Notes under the pieces: generated by a model
Database searches by the model: none
Told to the model about the DNA's origin: nothing
The model's input: only the letters and a program-made list of their open reading frames with translations
Part shown: positions 6,930 through 15,500 of the stretch, piece after piece
Numbering within the stretch: position 1 is the first letter of the stretch
How the letters are laid out: each line of letters starts with the position of its first letter
Program-made: the position numbers and the translations under genes
Virus record (IMG/VR): IMGVR_UViG_3300031578_000361
Coordinates: 1-22,787 of that record
Strand: one strand, 5' to 3'
Source of the DNA: a virus
Length of the DNA: 22,787 nucleotides

Positions 6930-9671
6930 ATGGCGCGGGCCACTTGGGTTCAAAGCAACTTCAACGGCGGGGAGTGGAGTCCTCTCGCACACGGGCGTTT
7001 CGATCTGGCGAAGTATCGGAACGCGCTTGAATTGTGCTCAAACTTTCTGCTGACTCAGCAGGGCGGCCTGACTCGGCGCCCCGGCACGCCATATGTGGCC
7101 GCGGTCAAGGACAGCACCTACGCCCCACGACTGATTGACTTCATGTTCAGTGAGTCCCAAGCCTACATATTTGAGTTTGGGGCTCGGTACATTCGGATCT
7201 ATACCAACGACGGTCAGCTCATCGAGCCCGCGCCCACGGCATATGTTGCGACAAAAACCTACTACGTCGGTGCGCTGGTGGAGAGTTCCGGAACGGTTTA
7301 CTGCTGTAAGGCTACAGCAGATGCCACACTGTACCCGCCCCCGAACATAAATTACTGGGTTCCTACAACTACGACAGTAACTTCCTGGGATGCAGACATC
7401 ACCTACACATTGGGCGCTCGAGTTCAGTATCTTGGGGTGTATTACTGCTTAACCGCTCTGGGGGCCGTTCATGATCCGGTAGGAATCCCGGGAGTGGACT
7501 CCAGGTGGACGCTGACTGGGACTACGATTGTGGAGTTCGCTGCCTCAGGCGGGAACTACACCCCCGGCGACATCGTCAGTTATCTCGGGGTGAACTACTA
7601 CTGCACGGCGGTCCCATCTGCGGCGCCCCCTGACACGGCGTATTGGTATCCATTGACGGGGTCCATCATAGAAGTTCCCACCACGTATTCAAGTTCTGAC
7701 GTGTGGGCGCTGAGCTTCGACAGTAAGGCCGATACCATATATTTGTCGCACCCCGACCACCCAACCGAGAAGTTGCAACGTCTAGGGCCAACGAAATGGG
7801 CGCTCAGCCCGGTGGCTTTTCTCGACGGCCCGTATCTGGCCACTAACACCACTACGACTACACTCACTCCTTCAGGGACGTCGGGCGCGGTCACGGTGAC
7901 GGCAAGCGCGGTCACGGGCATCAATGGTGGCATCGGGTTTTCATTGGCGGACGTAGGCCGCGCGCTCAGGTTAAAGTGCGGAGGCGTCTGGCTGTGGGGC
8001 ACGATCACGGCCTACACAAGCCCTACCGTCGTGACTTGGACCATTGCAGATCCCAACGGCCAGATGGTCCCCAAGACGGCGGCGGGCACGGCCAACGTAT
8101 CATCTGGGAGCGTGTTCAGCATTAGTTTGACCGACGGTGGGAGTGGGTATGGGGTGAGTCCGCCCGATGTCGTTATCTCTGGCGGCGGGGGTTCAGGGGC
8201 GGTAGCCTACGCCACAGTGTCCAACGGGGTCGTCATAGCTGTCACCATGAGCGTGACCGGAACTGGATACACTTCGGTGCCAGCCGTTGCGTTCGGCGCG
8301 CCAGCAGGTGTTGTTGCGTCAACCACATCCTTTTGGCGAATGGGTTTGTGGAATGCGACGGATGGGTATCCTGGTGTCGTCAAGTTTCACCAGGACCGGC
8401 TGTGTTTTTCTGGCAACGCCGCGAACCCTGGGCGCATTGACGCATCCAACACCGGGGACTACGAGAACTTCGCGCCGACAAATCTCGACGGCACCGTGGT
8501 TGACAGCAACGCATTCAGCTTCACCATCAACGAATCGCTTAACACAGTTCGATGGCTTGTGTCGGATAAGCAGGGCCTCATCTGCGGCACTGGCGGGGGC
8601 GAGTGGGCCATCGCCCCGAGCGGGGCCCAGCAAGCCATCACGCCCACGAACATCAACATGAAGCCTATCGGTAACTTTGGGTCAGCATTCGTGAAGCCTG
8701 TCCGGATCGGGAATGTGACGCTGTTCATCCAGCGGACGACACGCAAAATAAGGGAACTTATTTATCAGTTCATGTACGACACGTTCACCAACGTGGACAT
8801 CAGCCTCGTGGCCGAACATCTCACCAAGGGCGGCCTTAAGCAACTGGCGACTCAGTTCGCTCCCTACCAGATCGTGTGGATCGTGCGGACGGATGGAACC
8901 TTGGTGGGCATGACCTATGACCGGGATCAAGAAGTCAACGGCTGGCACCGGCACGCCCTCGGAGGCTACTCAGACGCGGCTCAGACGCTGCCTCCATTGG
9001 TTGAGAGTGTGGCCTGCATCCCGGCCCCGAGCACCCAGCGGGATGAGGTGTGGCTGGTGGTGAATCGCTACATCAATGGCGCCACCGTCCGCACCGTCGA
9101 ACGCATGGCCAAGGTGTGGGAAGACGGGGACGCGGTAGCCGATGCCCTGTTCCTGGACTCCAGCGCCACCTACTCCGGGGCGCCTACAACCACGGTCAGT
9201 GGGCTCACCTGGCTGAAGGGACAAACGGTAGGGGTTCTCACGGATGGGTCCGTCCACCCGGATTGTGTGGTCAGCAGCACCGGAACGATCACTTTGAATT
9301 GGGCGGCGTCTAAGGTCCAGGTCGGGCTCGGCTACGCTTCTCAGGGTAAGACGCTCCGAATCGAAGCTGGGGGCGCGGATGGCCCATCCCAGGGCAAACT
9401 CAAACGAATCATGTGGACGATCTTCCGGTTCTTCCAGACCTCGAAGTTCGACCTATGGTCTGATACCCCCGGTGTCGGCTACGAGTCCAAGGCGTTCAGG
9501 GATAGCAACGACCCGATGACGACTGCGGTATCCTTGTTCAATGGCGACAAGCGCTGGACGTATGATGGGACCTGGGCGTCGGATGGTCAGATCTCTTTCC
9601 AGGCCAGCGGGCCACTTCCATGCAACGTAACCCTGCTCATGGCCCAGGTCGACACGAAGGAGATGCAATGA
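6930..9671 (+). CDS. Tail tubular protein B (nozzle, T7 gp12-like) with extra repeats
   Basis: This 913-residue protein is longer than T7 gp12 (794). It forms the distal nozzle of the short tail, through which DNA leaves. The N-terminus has the family signature NFNGGEWSPLAHGRFDLAKY and the segment GGLTRRPGTPYV at about residues 45-56. The core includes FHQDRLCFSGNAANPGRIDAS at about 485-505 and later FVKPVRIGNVTLFIQRTTRK. Two inserted regions stand out. Residues about 105-240 hold three Y-x-x-G-x-x-V-x-[YS]-x-G-x-x-Y-x-C repeats ending in aromatic residues, like small carbohydrate-binding modules. Residues about 401-460 hold a duplicated Gly-rich G-x-GY-x-x-x-P-x-V element. Both could contact the cell surface. 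The stop overlaps the next gene by ATGA. Confidence 0.88.
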   Translation: MARATWVQSNFNGGEWSPLAHGRFDLAKYRNALELCSNFLLTQQGGLTRRPGTPYVAAVKDSTYAPRLIDFMFSESQAYIFEFGARYIRIYTNDGQLIEPAPTAYVATKTYYVGALVESSGTVYCCKATADATLYPPPNINYWVPTTTTVTSWDADITYTLGARVQYLGVYYCLTALGAVHDPVGIPGVDSRWTLTGTTIVEFAASGGNYTPGDIVSYLGVNYYCTAVPSAAPPDTAYWYPLTGSIIEVPTTYSSSDVWALSFDSKADTIYLSHPDHPTEKLQRLGPTKWALSPVAFLDGPYLATNTTTTTLTPSGTSGAVTVTASAVTGINGGIGFSLADVGRALRLKCGGVWLWGTITAYTSPTVVTWTIADPNGQMVPKTAAGTANVSSGSVFSISLTDGGSGYGVSPPDVVISGGGGSGAVAYATVSNGVVIAVTMSVTGTGYTSVPAVAFGAPAGVVASTTSFWRMGLWNATDGYPGVVKFHQDRLCFSGNAANPGRIDASNTGDYENFAPTNLDGTVVDSNAFSFTINESLNTVRWLVSDKQGLICGTGGGEWAIAPSGAQQAITPTNINMKPIGNFGSAFVKPVRIGNVTLFIQRTTRKIRELIYQFMYDTFTNVDISLVAEHLTKGGLKQLATQFAPYQIVWIVRTDGTLVGMTYDRDQEVNGWHRHALGGYSDAAQTLPPLVESVACIPAPSTQRDEVWLVVNRYINGATVRTVERMAKVWEDGDAVADALFLDSSATYSGAPTTTVSGLTWLKGQTVGVLTDGSVHPDCVVSSTGTITLNWAASKVQVGLGYASQGKTLRIEAGGADGPSQGKLKRIMWTIFRFFQTSKFDLWSDTPGVGYESKAFRDSNDPMTTAVSLFNGDKRWTYDGTWASDGQISFQASGPLPCNVTLLMAQVDTKEMQ

Positions 9672-10093
9672 ACGTGCTGCCCTTCAAAGCGGAACACCTC
9701 CTCGGGATGCAATTACAGCGGGCTCAGAATGGGTCCAAGCCGTTCATCACGGAGGAATACGCCAAGATGCTGGAGGGGCAGTTCGCGTTCACGGCTGTGA
9801 CGGATGACGATGAGGTCGTGGCCGTTGGAGGAGTCACGGAACTATGGGCCAACCGAGCCCTCGCTTGGTCGTTCATTGACTCCCGTGCGGGCAAGCATTT
9901 CGTCGCGCTCCATAGGATCGTTAAGGACTTCCTAGACATCGTCCCTTACCGAAGGGTCGAGGCTGAGACTTCCTGCGGTTTCGGCCCGGGGCACCGGTGG
10001 CTCAAGATGCTCGGGTTTGAGATGGAAGCCGAAAGGATGCGGGCGTTTCAAGTAGATGGGGGCGACAGCTCTCTTTATGCGCGGGTGAAGTGA
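9668..10093 (+). CDS. Internal virion protein A (T7 gp13-like, GNAT-type fold)
   Basis: This 141-residue protein (T7 gp13 has 138) starts at the ATG at 9668 in an ATGA overlap with the nozzle gene. A longer frame to 9620 would lie inside that gene. It has a GNAT-like layout: a first helix region GMQLQRAQNGSKPFITEEYA, strands FAFTAVTDDDEVVAVGGVTEL, the segment NRALAWSFIDSRAGKHFVAL, a helix FLDIVP, and the late strand-helix-strand RVEAETSCGFGPGHRWLKMLGFEMEAE (positions about 98-124 of the protein). The G-H-R-W-L-K-x-LGF element is typical of phage gp13-like proteins. Acetyltransferase activity is not established for this family; T7 gp13 is needed for virion assembly or infectivity. Confidence 0.75.
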   Translation: MNVLPFKAEHLLGMQLQRAQNGSKPFITEEYAKMLEGQFAFTAVTDDDEVVAVGGVTELWANRALAWSFIDSRAGKHFVALHRIVKDFLDIVPYRRVEAETSCGFGPGHRWLKMLGFEMEAERMRAFQVDGGDSSLYARVK

Positions 10094-10557
10094 TGGCAGC
10101 CCTGGCGGTGATGGCCGCCCCATATCTGATGGCCGGCTCTGCGGCGCTTATGGCGGTGGGGGCTATTCGGCAAGGGCAAGCCGCAGCGGCTTCCGCAGAT
10201 TACAACGCCAAGGTGGCCCAGCAGAATTCTCAGATCGCGGGCGACCAAGGAAACGCCGCAGTCGAAGCCCAACAGCGGGACGCCCAGCGCAGGATGGGGG
10301 CCGCAGTAGCGGCCTACGGCGCATCCGGGGTCCAGCTTTCAGATGGCTCACCCATGGACGTTCTTGAGGAGAGCGCCCGGAATTCGGCGCTTGACGCGGC
10401 CACGCTGAAATACAACTACAAGCTGCGGGGCATGGGGTTTGACAACCAAGCCAGCCTGTATTCCGCGCAGTCGGGATTCGCGTCTACGGCAGGATACCTT
10501 AACGCTGGCGCGACTTTGGCGTCCGGAACCGCGCAAGCGATCAAGTTTGGTGGGTGA
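10093..10557 (+). CDS. Internal virion protein B (T7 gp14-like ejection protein)
   Basis: This 154-residue protein starts at the ATG at 10093, overlapping the previous TGA; a GTG three bases earlier is also in frame. T7 gp14 (196 residues) is ejected and forms a pore in the outer membrane. This one has the same plan: a hydrophobic Ala/Met-rich N-terminus (residues about 1-30) that could insert in a membrane, then long helices rich in Gln/Ala (DYNAKVAQQNSQIAGDQG), the conserved GASGVQLSDGSPMDVLEESA at about 76-95, and a C-terminal Ala/Gly-rich helix. Motifs of the type S-G-V-x-x-x-x-GS-x-x-x-V-L are common in these proteins. It lies between gp13-like and gp15-like genes, as in T7. Confidence 0.8.
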   Translation: MAALAVMAAPYLMAGSAALMAVGAIRQGQAAAASADYNAKVAQQNSQIAGDQGNAAVEAQQRDAQRRMGAAVAAYGASGVQLSDGSPMDVLEESARNSALDAATLKYNYKLRGMGFDNQASLYSAQSGFASTAGYLNAGATLASGTAQAIKFGG

Positions 10558-10560
10558 GCC

Positions 10561-12561
10561 ATGCCGAAGATCCAGGGATACGAAAACCAGATCGGCGCTC
10601 AGGGGGGCATCAACTCTCAGGCGAGCCCGCTAGACTTTGGTGCTGGCGTGGGCGAGGGGCTACAGCGGGTGGGCGGCGCCATGGGCGACGTCGCCAACCA
10701 GATGTATCAGCAGCGAGTGGCACAAAATTCTACCGACGTTCACTCGTTTTTCTTCAACGCCCGCGAGCAGTGGACGAAGTCTCTTCAGACCAGGACCAAC
10801 GAAGCTACTCCCGGGGACGACACGTTTGAACCGAAGCTTACAGAAGATATGGGTAAGTGGTTGTCAGATAATTCTAGTGTAGCGACTACGCCGGAAACAC
10901 GTAGGCTTTACCAGTCACTATCGGCTGCGATGGTGAGCGAGTTCGGCCAGAGGGCGATTACGACCCAGGCGCAGCTCGCGGGCGTAGCGGCGCGGAACCA
11001 GACTACAGCGATGGTCAGGTCTGCCGGTGATACGGCGTTCAATGACCCTACCCAGAGGGACCAGCTTCAGGCCAACCTAACCTCGGCGTTCAATGACCCC
11101 AAGAGCATCTACGCCAAAATCCCGAAACCTGCTCGGGATGCCATGCTGGCCGAAGCCAAGAACTCCGTGGATCAGGCCACAGTTCGGGGCATCGTCAGGG
11201 CCAATCCAGACGTCGTGCTGGGCGCGGTGGCGCCCGCCCAGCTCGACCAGTTCAAGCCTTGGCAGAATCTCATTCAGACCTACGTCGCGCCTGGCGGCAA
11301 AGCGAACATCTCCGATGCCACAATGGCGCAGGCGCCCATCTTCACGAAGGCTGCGGCCGAGAAGGGGCTGAATCCCAACATCCTCATGGCCATGGCCGAC
11401 AAGATCCCCGGCACGGATCCCGCGGCTCTGGCCAAGGACATGGGAACTTTGGTGAGCCACTATGGCGGGGACTACGCCAAGGCTGCCGTGGCGTATCAGG
11501 TCGGCACGACTCAGCTCGATAACATCCTGCGAGTGAACGGCTCGAATTGGGAAGCCGCGCTCACGCCCGAGGCTAAGACCTACGTCGATTCTGTGATGCA
11601 GGACTCCGGTTCGGTGGCCTCACCGAACGCCGGCCAGGTGGTAGCGCCCCAGATGAACGCATCGCCCGTGGCCGCGCCTGCATCAACGCCCATCCAGAAC
11701 TCGGCCATTCCCGCATTCAACGGTCTGACTTGGGAGCAGCAGGACCAGGCGGTCAACGAATCAGTTCGGCTCCAGCAGCTTCGGATGACGATGGCCGAAC
11801 ACGCCCGGGGAGAGGCTGATCGGATCCAAGGGAAGCAGCAAGAGGCCGCGATCAACGGATACATCAGCCGCATTTATGCCCCCTCTGACAACGGCGGTTC
11901 CCCCGCAGTAAGTGAGATCGCCAACGATACGACGCTGACTGGCGAGCAGAAGAACCGGGTCGTCAGCATCATGATGAGTTATCAGCGGGAGTTGAAGAAC
12001 AACGCCGAGACCAAGTCCAACCCATGGATGTTGAACCGACTTGGGGCCGACATGGTCGCTGCGGACAATGACCCGACCCGGGCTCCCAGTCTGGACGACT
12101 CACAGTCGGCGCTGGCCCGCGGTCAGATCTCACTCAACGATTACATGCGACTCCAGGGGGTCTACAGTAGCTTGAAGGACGCCAACGGGAACAGCTTCGT
12201 TCACCAGTTGAGCGCCCACGTGCAAGACGCCCGCCGAGCGTTCCTGGCCATGCCCCAGTTCATCATGAACCCCGCTGGCGCGGAGCAGGCCGCAGCCCAG
12301 TTGCAGGGAGACCTACAGGACAAGGTTCAAGAGTTCCGAAAAGAAGGCAAAAACCCGCGGGCACTACTGAATCCCTCCGATCCGAACTACTTCTTCAAGC
12401 CCGGCACGTTGAACTCCTATGCTGTGGGGGCTCGGGGAGCGCTAGCCGACAAGGCTGCGGCCGTCGTGAAGGCATCTGTGGCTCCGGGGGCTATCGTGAA
12501 GGGATACCGATTCAAGGGTGGCGACCCTGCCAACAAGGCCAACTGGGAGAAAGCTGAATGA
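10561..12561 (+). CDS. Internal virion protein C (T7 gp15-like ejection protein) with degenerate transglycosylase domain
   Basis: This 666-residue protein is comparable with T7 gp15 (747), which forms the periplasmic tube for DNA entry with gp16. It opens with MPKIQGYENQIGAQGGI and is mostly long helices with many Gln/Ala, for example AITTQAQLAGVAARNQTTAM. Residues about 258-345 look like a shrunken SLT lytic transglycosylase. AAAEKGLNPNILMAMA matches the first helix, YGGDYAKAAVAYQVGTTQLD (from 301) matches the YGGD-x-x-x-A-x-x-AYN-x-G motif, and NWEAALTPEAKTYVDSVM matches the C-terminal T-x-x-YV motif. The catalytic Glu that normally follows the first helix aligns with Ile282, and the GLMQ loop is missing, so activity is doubtful. 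The stop overlaps the next gene by ATGA. Confidence 0.8.
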   Translation: MPKIQGYENQIGAQGGINSQASPLDFGAGVGEGLQRVGGAMGDVANQMYQQRVAQNSTDVHSFFFNAREQWTKSLQTRTNEATPGDDTFEPKLTEDMGKWLSDNSSVATTPETRRLYQSLSAAMVSEFGQRAITTQAQLAGVAARNQTTAMVRSAGDTAFNDPTQRDQLQANLTSAFNDPKSIYAKIPKPARDAMLAEAKNSVDQATVRGIVRANPDVVLGAVAPAQLDQFKPWQNLIQTYVAPGGKANISDATMAQAPIFTKAAAEKGLNPNILMAMADKIPGTDPAALAKDMGTLVSHYGGDYAKAAVAYQVGTTQLDNILRVNGSNWEAALTPEAKTYVDSVMQDSGSVASPNAGQVVAPQMNASPVAAPASTPIQNSAIPAFNGLTWEQQDQAVNESVRLQQLRMTMAEHARGEADRIQGKQQEAAINGYISRIYAPSDNGGSPAVSEIANDTTLTGEQKNRVVSIMMSYQRELKNNAETKSNPWMLNRLGADMVAADNDPTRAPSLDDSQSALARGQISLNDYMRLQGVYSSLKDANGNSFVHQLSAHVQDARRAFLAMPQFIMNPAGAEQAAAQLQGDLQDKVQEFRKEGKNPRALLNPSDPNYFFKPGTLNSYAVGARGALADKAAAVVKASVAPGAIVKGYRFKGGDPANKANWEKAE

Positions 12562-15500
12562 GCGGCCCCTGGGATGACTACACGCAACAGCCTGCGGCCC
12601 CCGCCCCGCCTCAGGAAGCCGGCCCTTGGGATGACTTTGCCCAACCGGCGTCTTCCTTCTGGGGCAACCTCGGCAAGGCGTTCAATCCGGTCATGCGGGT
12701 CACAGTTGGCGCACTGTCCGGAGGCCCAGTGGGCGCGGTTGCCGGGTTACTGACCGCTGCGCAGCAAGCATCCGAGCCTGTCCAGCCTACCCGGATGGCC
12801 CACGGGGCTCTTGAAGCGGCCCAGGCAGGGTATCAGGCATCGGCCACAGGCCTGCTTCAGCGGGGCCGGCTTCCCGACATCGTGCTCGACCCCTCCCATA
12901 AGAAGTGGTATGAATCAGCCATCTCGGCCGCGGCGTCCACCATCTCCGATCTGCCTGAGATGATCGCGGGCGGGGCTGCGGCGGGTGTCGCTGGGCTACC
13001 GACTGGCCCGGGGGCCTTGGCCCTCGGCGGGGCCGCGGCCTTTGCCACACCTACCGCGATCCGCCAGGCGCTCATGACGGCGTATTCTCTGAACCAGGTG
13101 CAGAGTTCGTCCGACTTCTTGAGCCGGGTCGGGGTCGGCATCGAGGAGACGGGAAAGTCTGCGATTGTTGGCGCCGCGATGGGCCCAGCCGGGCTCGGGG
13201 CGAAGTCCATCGTCGGCCCCGTGGCCGAGCGAGCCTTCGGAGAAGCGGGCGCAAAGATCGCTACCCAGGCCGCGGGCCTCGGGACTGAATACGGCGTCCT
13301 CACCGTGGCCCCCGCCGCGCTTGAGGGTAGGCTCCCCGAGAAGGAAGATTTCATCAACAACGCCATCCTGTTGGGCGGGTTCCACGCGGCTGGCGCCGTG
13401 TCTCAGGGCCTCCAAAATGTCTATGCCCGAACTGGAGTTCGTCCCGAAGAAGTGGCCCGAGACGCGCAAGCGGACCCGACGATCCTGGAGGACTTGGCGA
13501 AGACATCCGAATATGGTTCGGTGTCGTTCTCACCGAGCGCCCCAACCACAATCACTGTGCCAGAAGGGTTTAACGTAAGCTACACGAGTGCGGGTAAGCC
13601 GAGTTATATCGATACCCGTGGATCAGGTATCGTGCTGCACGGCACGTCTAGACCTATTGATAGCCCGAGCGATTTTCACTACTCGACTCAAAACATCTAC
13701 GGGCAGGGTTTTTACACTACTGACGGGCTTGACATAGCTAAAGGATATTCTAAAAAAGGTAGGGGCGGAAACCCAAACATATACGCAGTCACAGTGGCGC
13801 CCGGTGTGGGGGATAAGCTGTTCGACATGGAACGGCCAGTAGCGGACCCGAAAATAATTGCCGCAGTGAACGGCGCCATCGGGGGTATGGACATACCGGA
13901 CATAAAGCCAGGGGAGACCCTCAGGCAGTTCTACGACGCCGCTAGAGAGGAAAGCCACGATACCGGATACTCAGCTGACTCAATCCAAGAACTATTTCAG
14001 AGCATTCAAGAAAACTTAAAAGACATGGGGTTCAGGGGGTTTTCTCACACAGGGGGCGGTTTTTCTGGAAGAGCCCCGCACTCAGTAAATATATTCTGGA
14101 ATCCGGAAACGGACGTGAGCCTAAAGCCGCTGGACATCTCAAAATTCGAAGTGCCGAAAGCGCCTATTGGAACGCGAGGAGAATTGCAGCAGTTGTTTGG
14201 AAACCCGCCAGGGCCCGCGTCCACAGTTGAGCCGAATCCACTCAAGTCCACAGTCAACATCGCGGACTCTACCTCCTATCAAGGCGTCCGGCAGGGTCCG
14301 CTTATGGGGCCGATGGATGAGCGGATGGTGGCCCGGGATCCGGCGACTGGAAAAGACATGGGCCGACTTTGGGTCACGAAGACCCCCGAGGGGTTCGAGG
14401 TCCGGAAGGTGGAAGTGGATCCGAAGTTCCGGGGCCAGGACGTGGCCACACAACTTTATCTGGAGGCCCGGGATCGTTACGGCCCCTATCAGGGCAGCAC
14501 GGACACAACCCCTGATGGGCAAGCGCTGCTCGCCAAGCTGCGGGAAAATCAGCCTGGTATATTCGAGCCTACTCAAGCAGCTCCCGTTCAGCCCGAGCCT
14601 GAAGTCCCTCGCGCCTACCGGGAAGCAGCCGATCAGCAGGCTGCGGCTGACGCCGTCCCCGGCATCCCAATTTCCGACACGACTCGCGCCATCGCGTCTG
14701 ACTTGTTCGGCCCTCGGGTGCAGGCGCCCGGTGAACCCGAGCCGACCCACGTCAACTACAAATACCTGAACACGCCTGAACAGGTGAATGGCGCCCTGGC
14801 CCGCATGTCCGACCTGAACCTGGAAGAGATCCAGAGGCAGCGTCGGGGCACCGTGCCCTGGGAGCAGACGGAGCATGAGGCCGGGGTTCACCTTGGTCGG
14901 CTGCTGGGATCAGATGGGCCCATTCAAGCCCGAGAGCCGGGGACGGCGGCCGGCGCTGCCGAGCTTCTGGGACGGAAGCAGATGGTTGAAGGTGCTGCCC
15001 TAGACACGGTCGCAAAGGCCAAGGCCATCGCTGAAGCCCCTGGCGCGGCGTCTCCTGAGCAGTTGGCCGATCTGCTGGTGAGCGTGGACAGGGCGTCCAT
15101 GATCCAGTCTGAGTTCCTGGGCGCCCGCGCTGAAGCCGGCCGAGCCCTCAATATCCTGAAGGACACAAAGACGACGGCGGAACGCGCTGAGCAGATCCAG
15201 GCGGTCCTCGGTCGGTTCGGCAAAGACCCGGTTGAACTGGCAAAGCAGTTGGCCCAGATTGACAATCCGGAGGCCGCGGCCCGTGCGGCGCGCCGGATGA
15301 CAGCGCCCGGTTGGGAACAGAAGGCATTGGAAGTGTGGAAGGCCGGCCTCGTTTCCGGGCCCGTTACCCAGGTGGCCAACATCATGGGCAACACAACCTA
15401 TGCGGCCACTCGCCCTTTGGTAGATGCCACTGCCTCCATCTTCGGGATGCTGACCCGGGCCGAGGATCGGGTCCACTACACTGAGCCTCTGGCCCGTATC

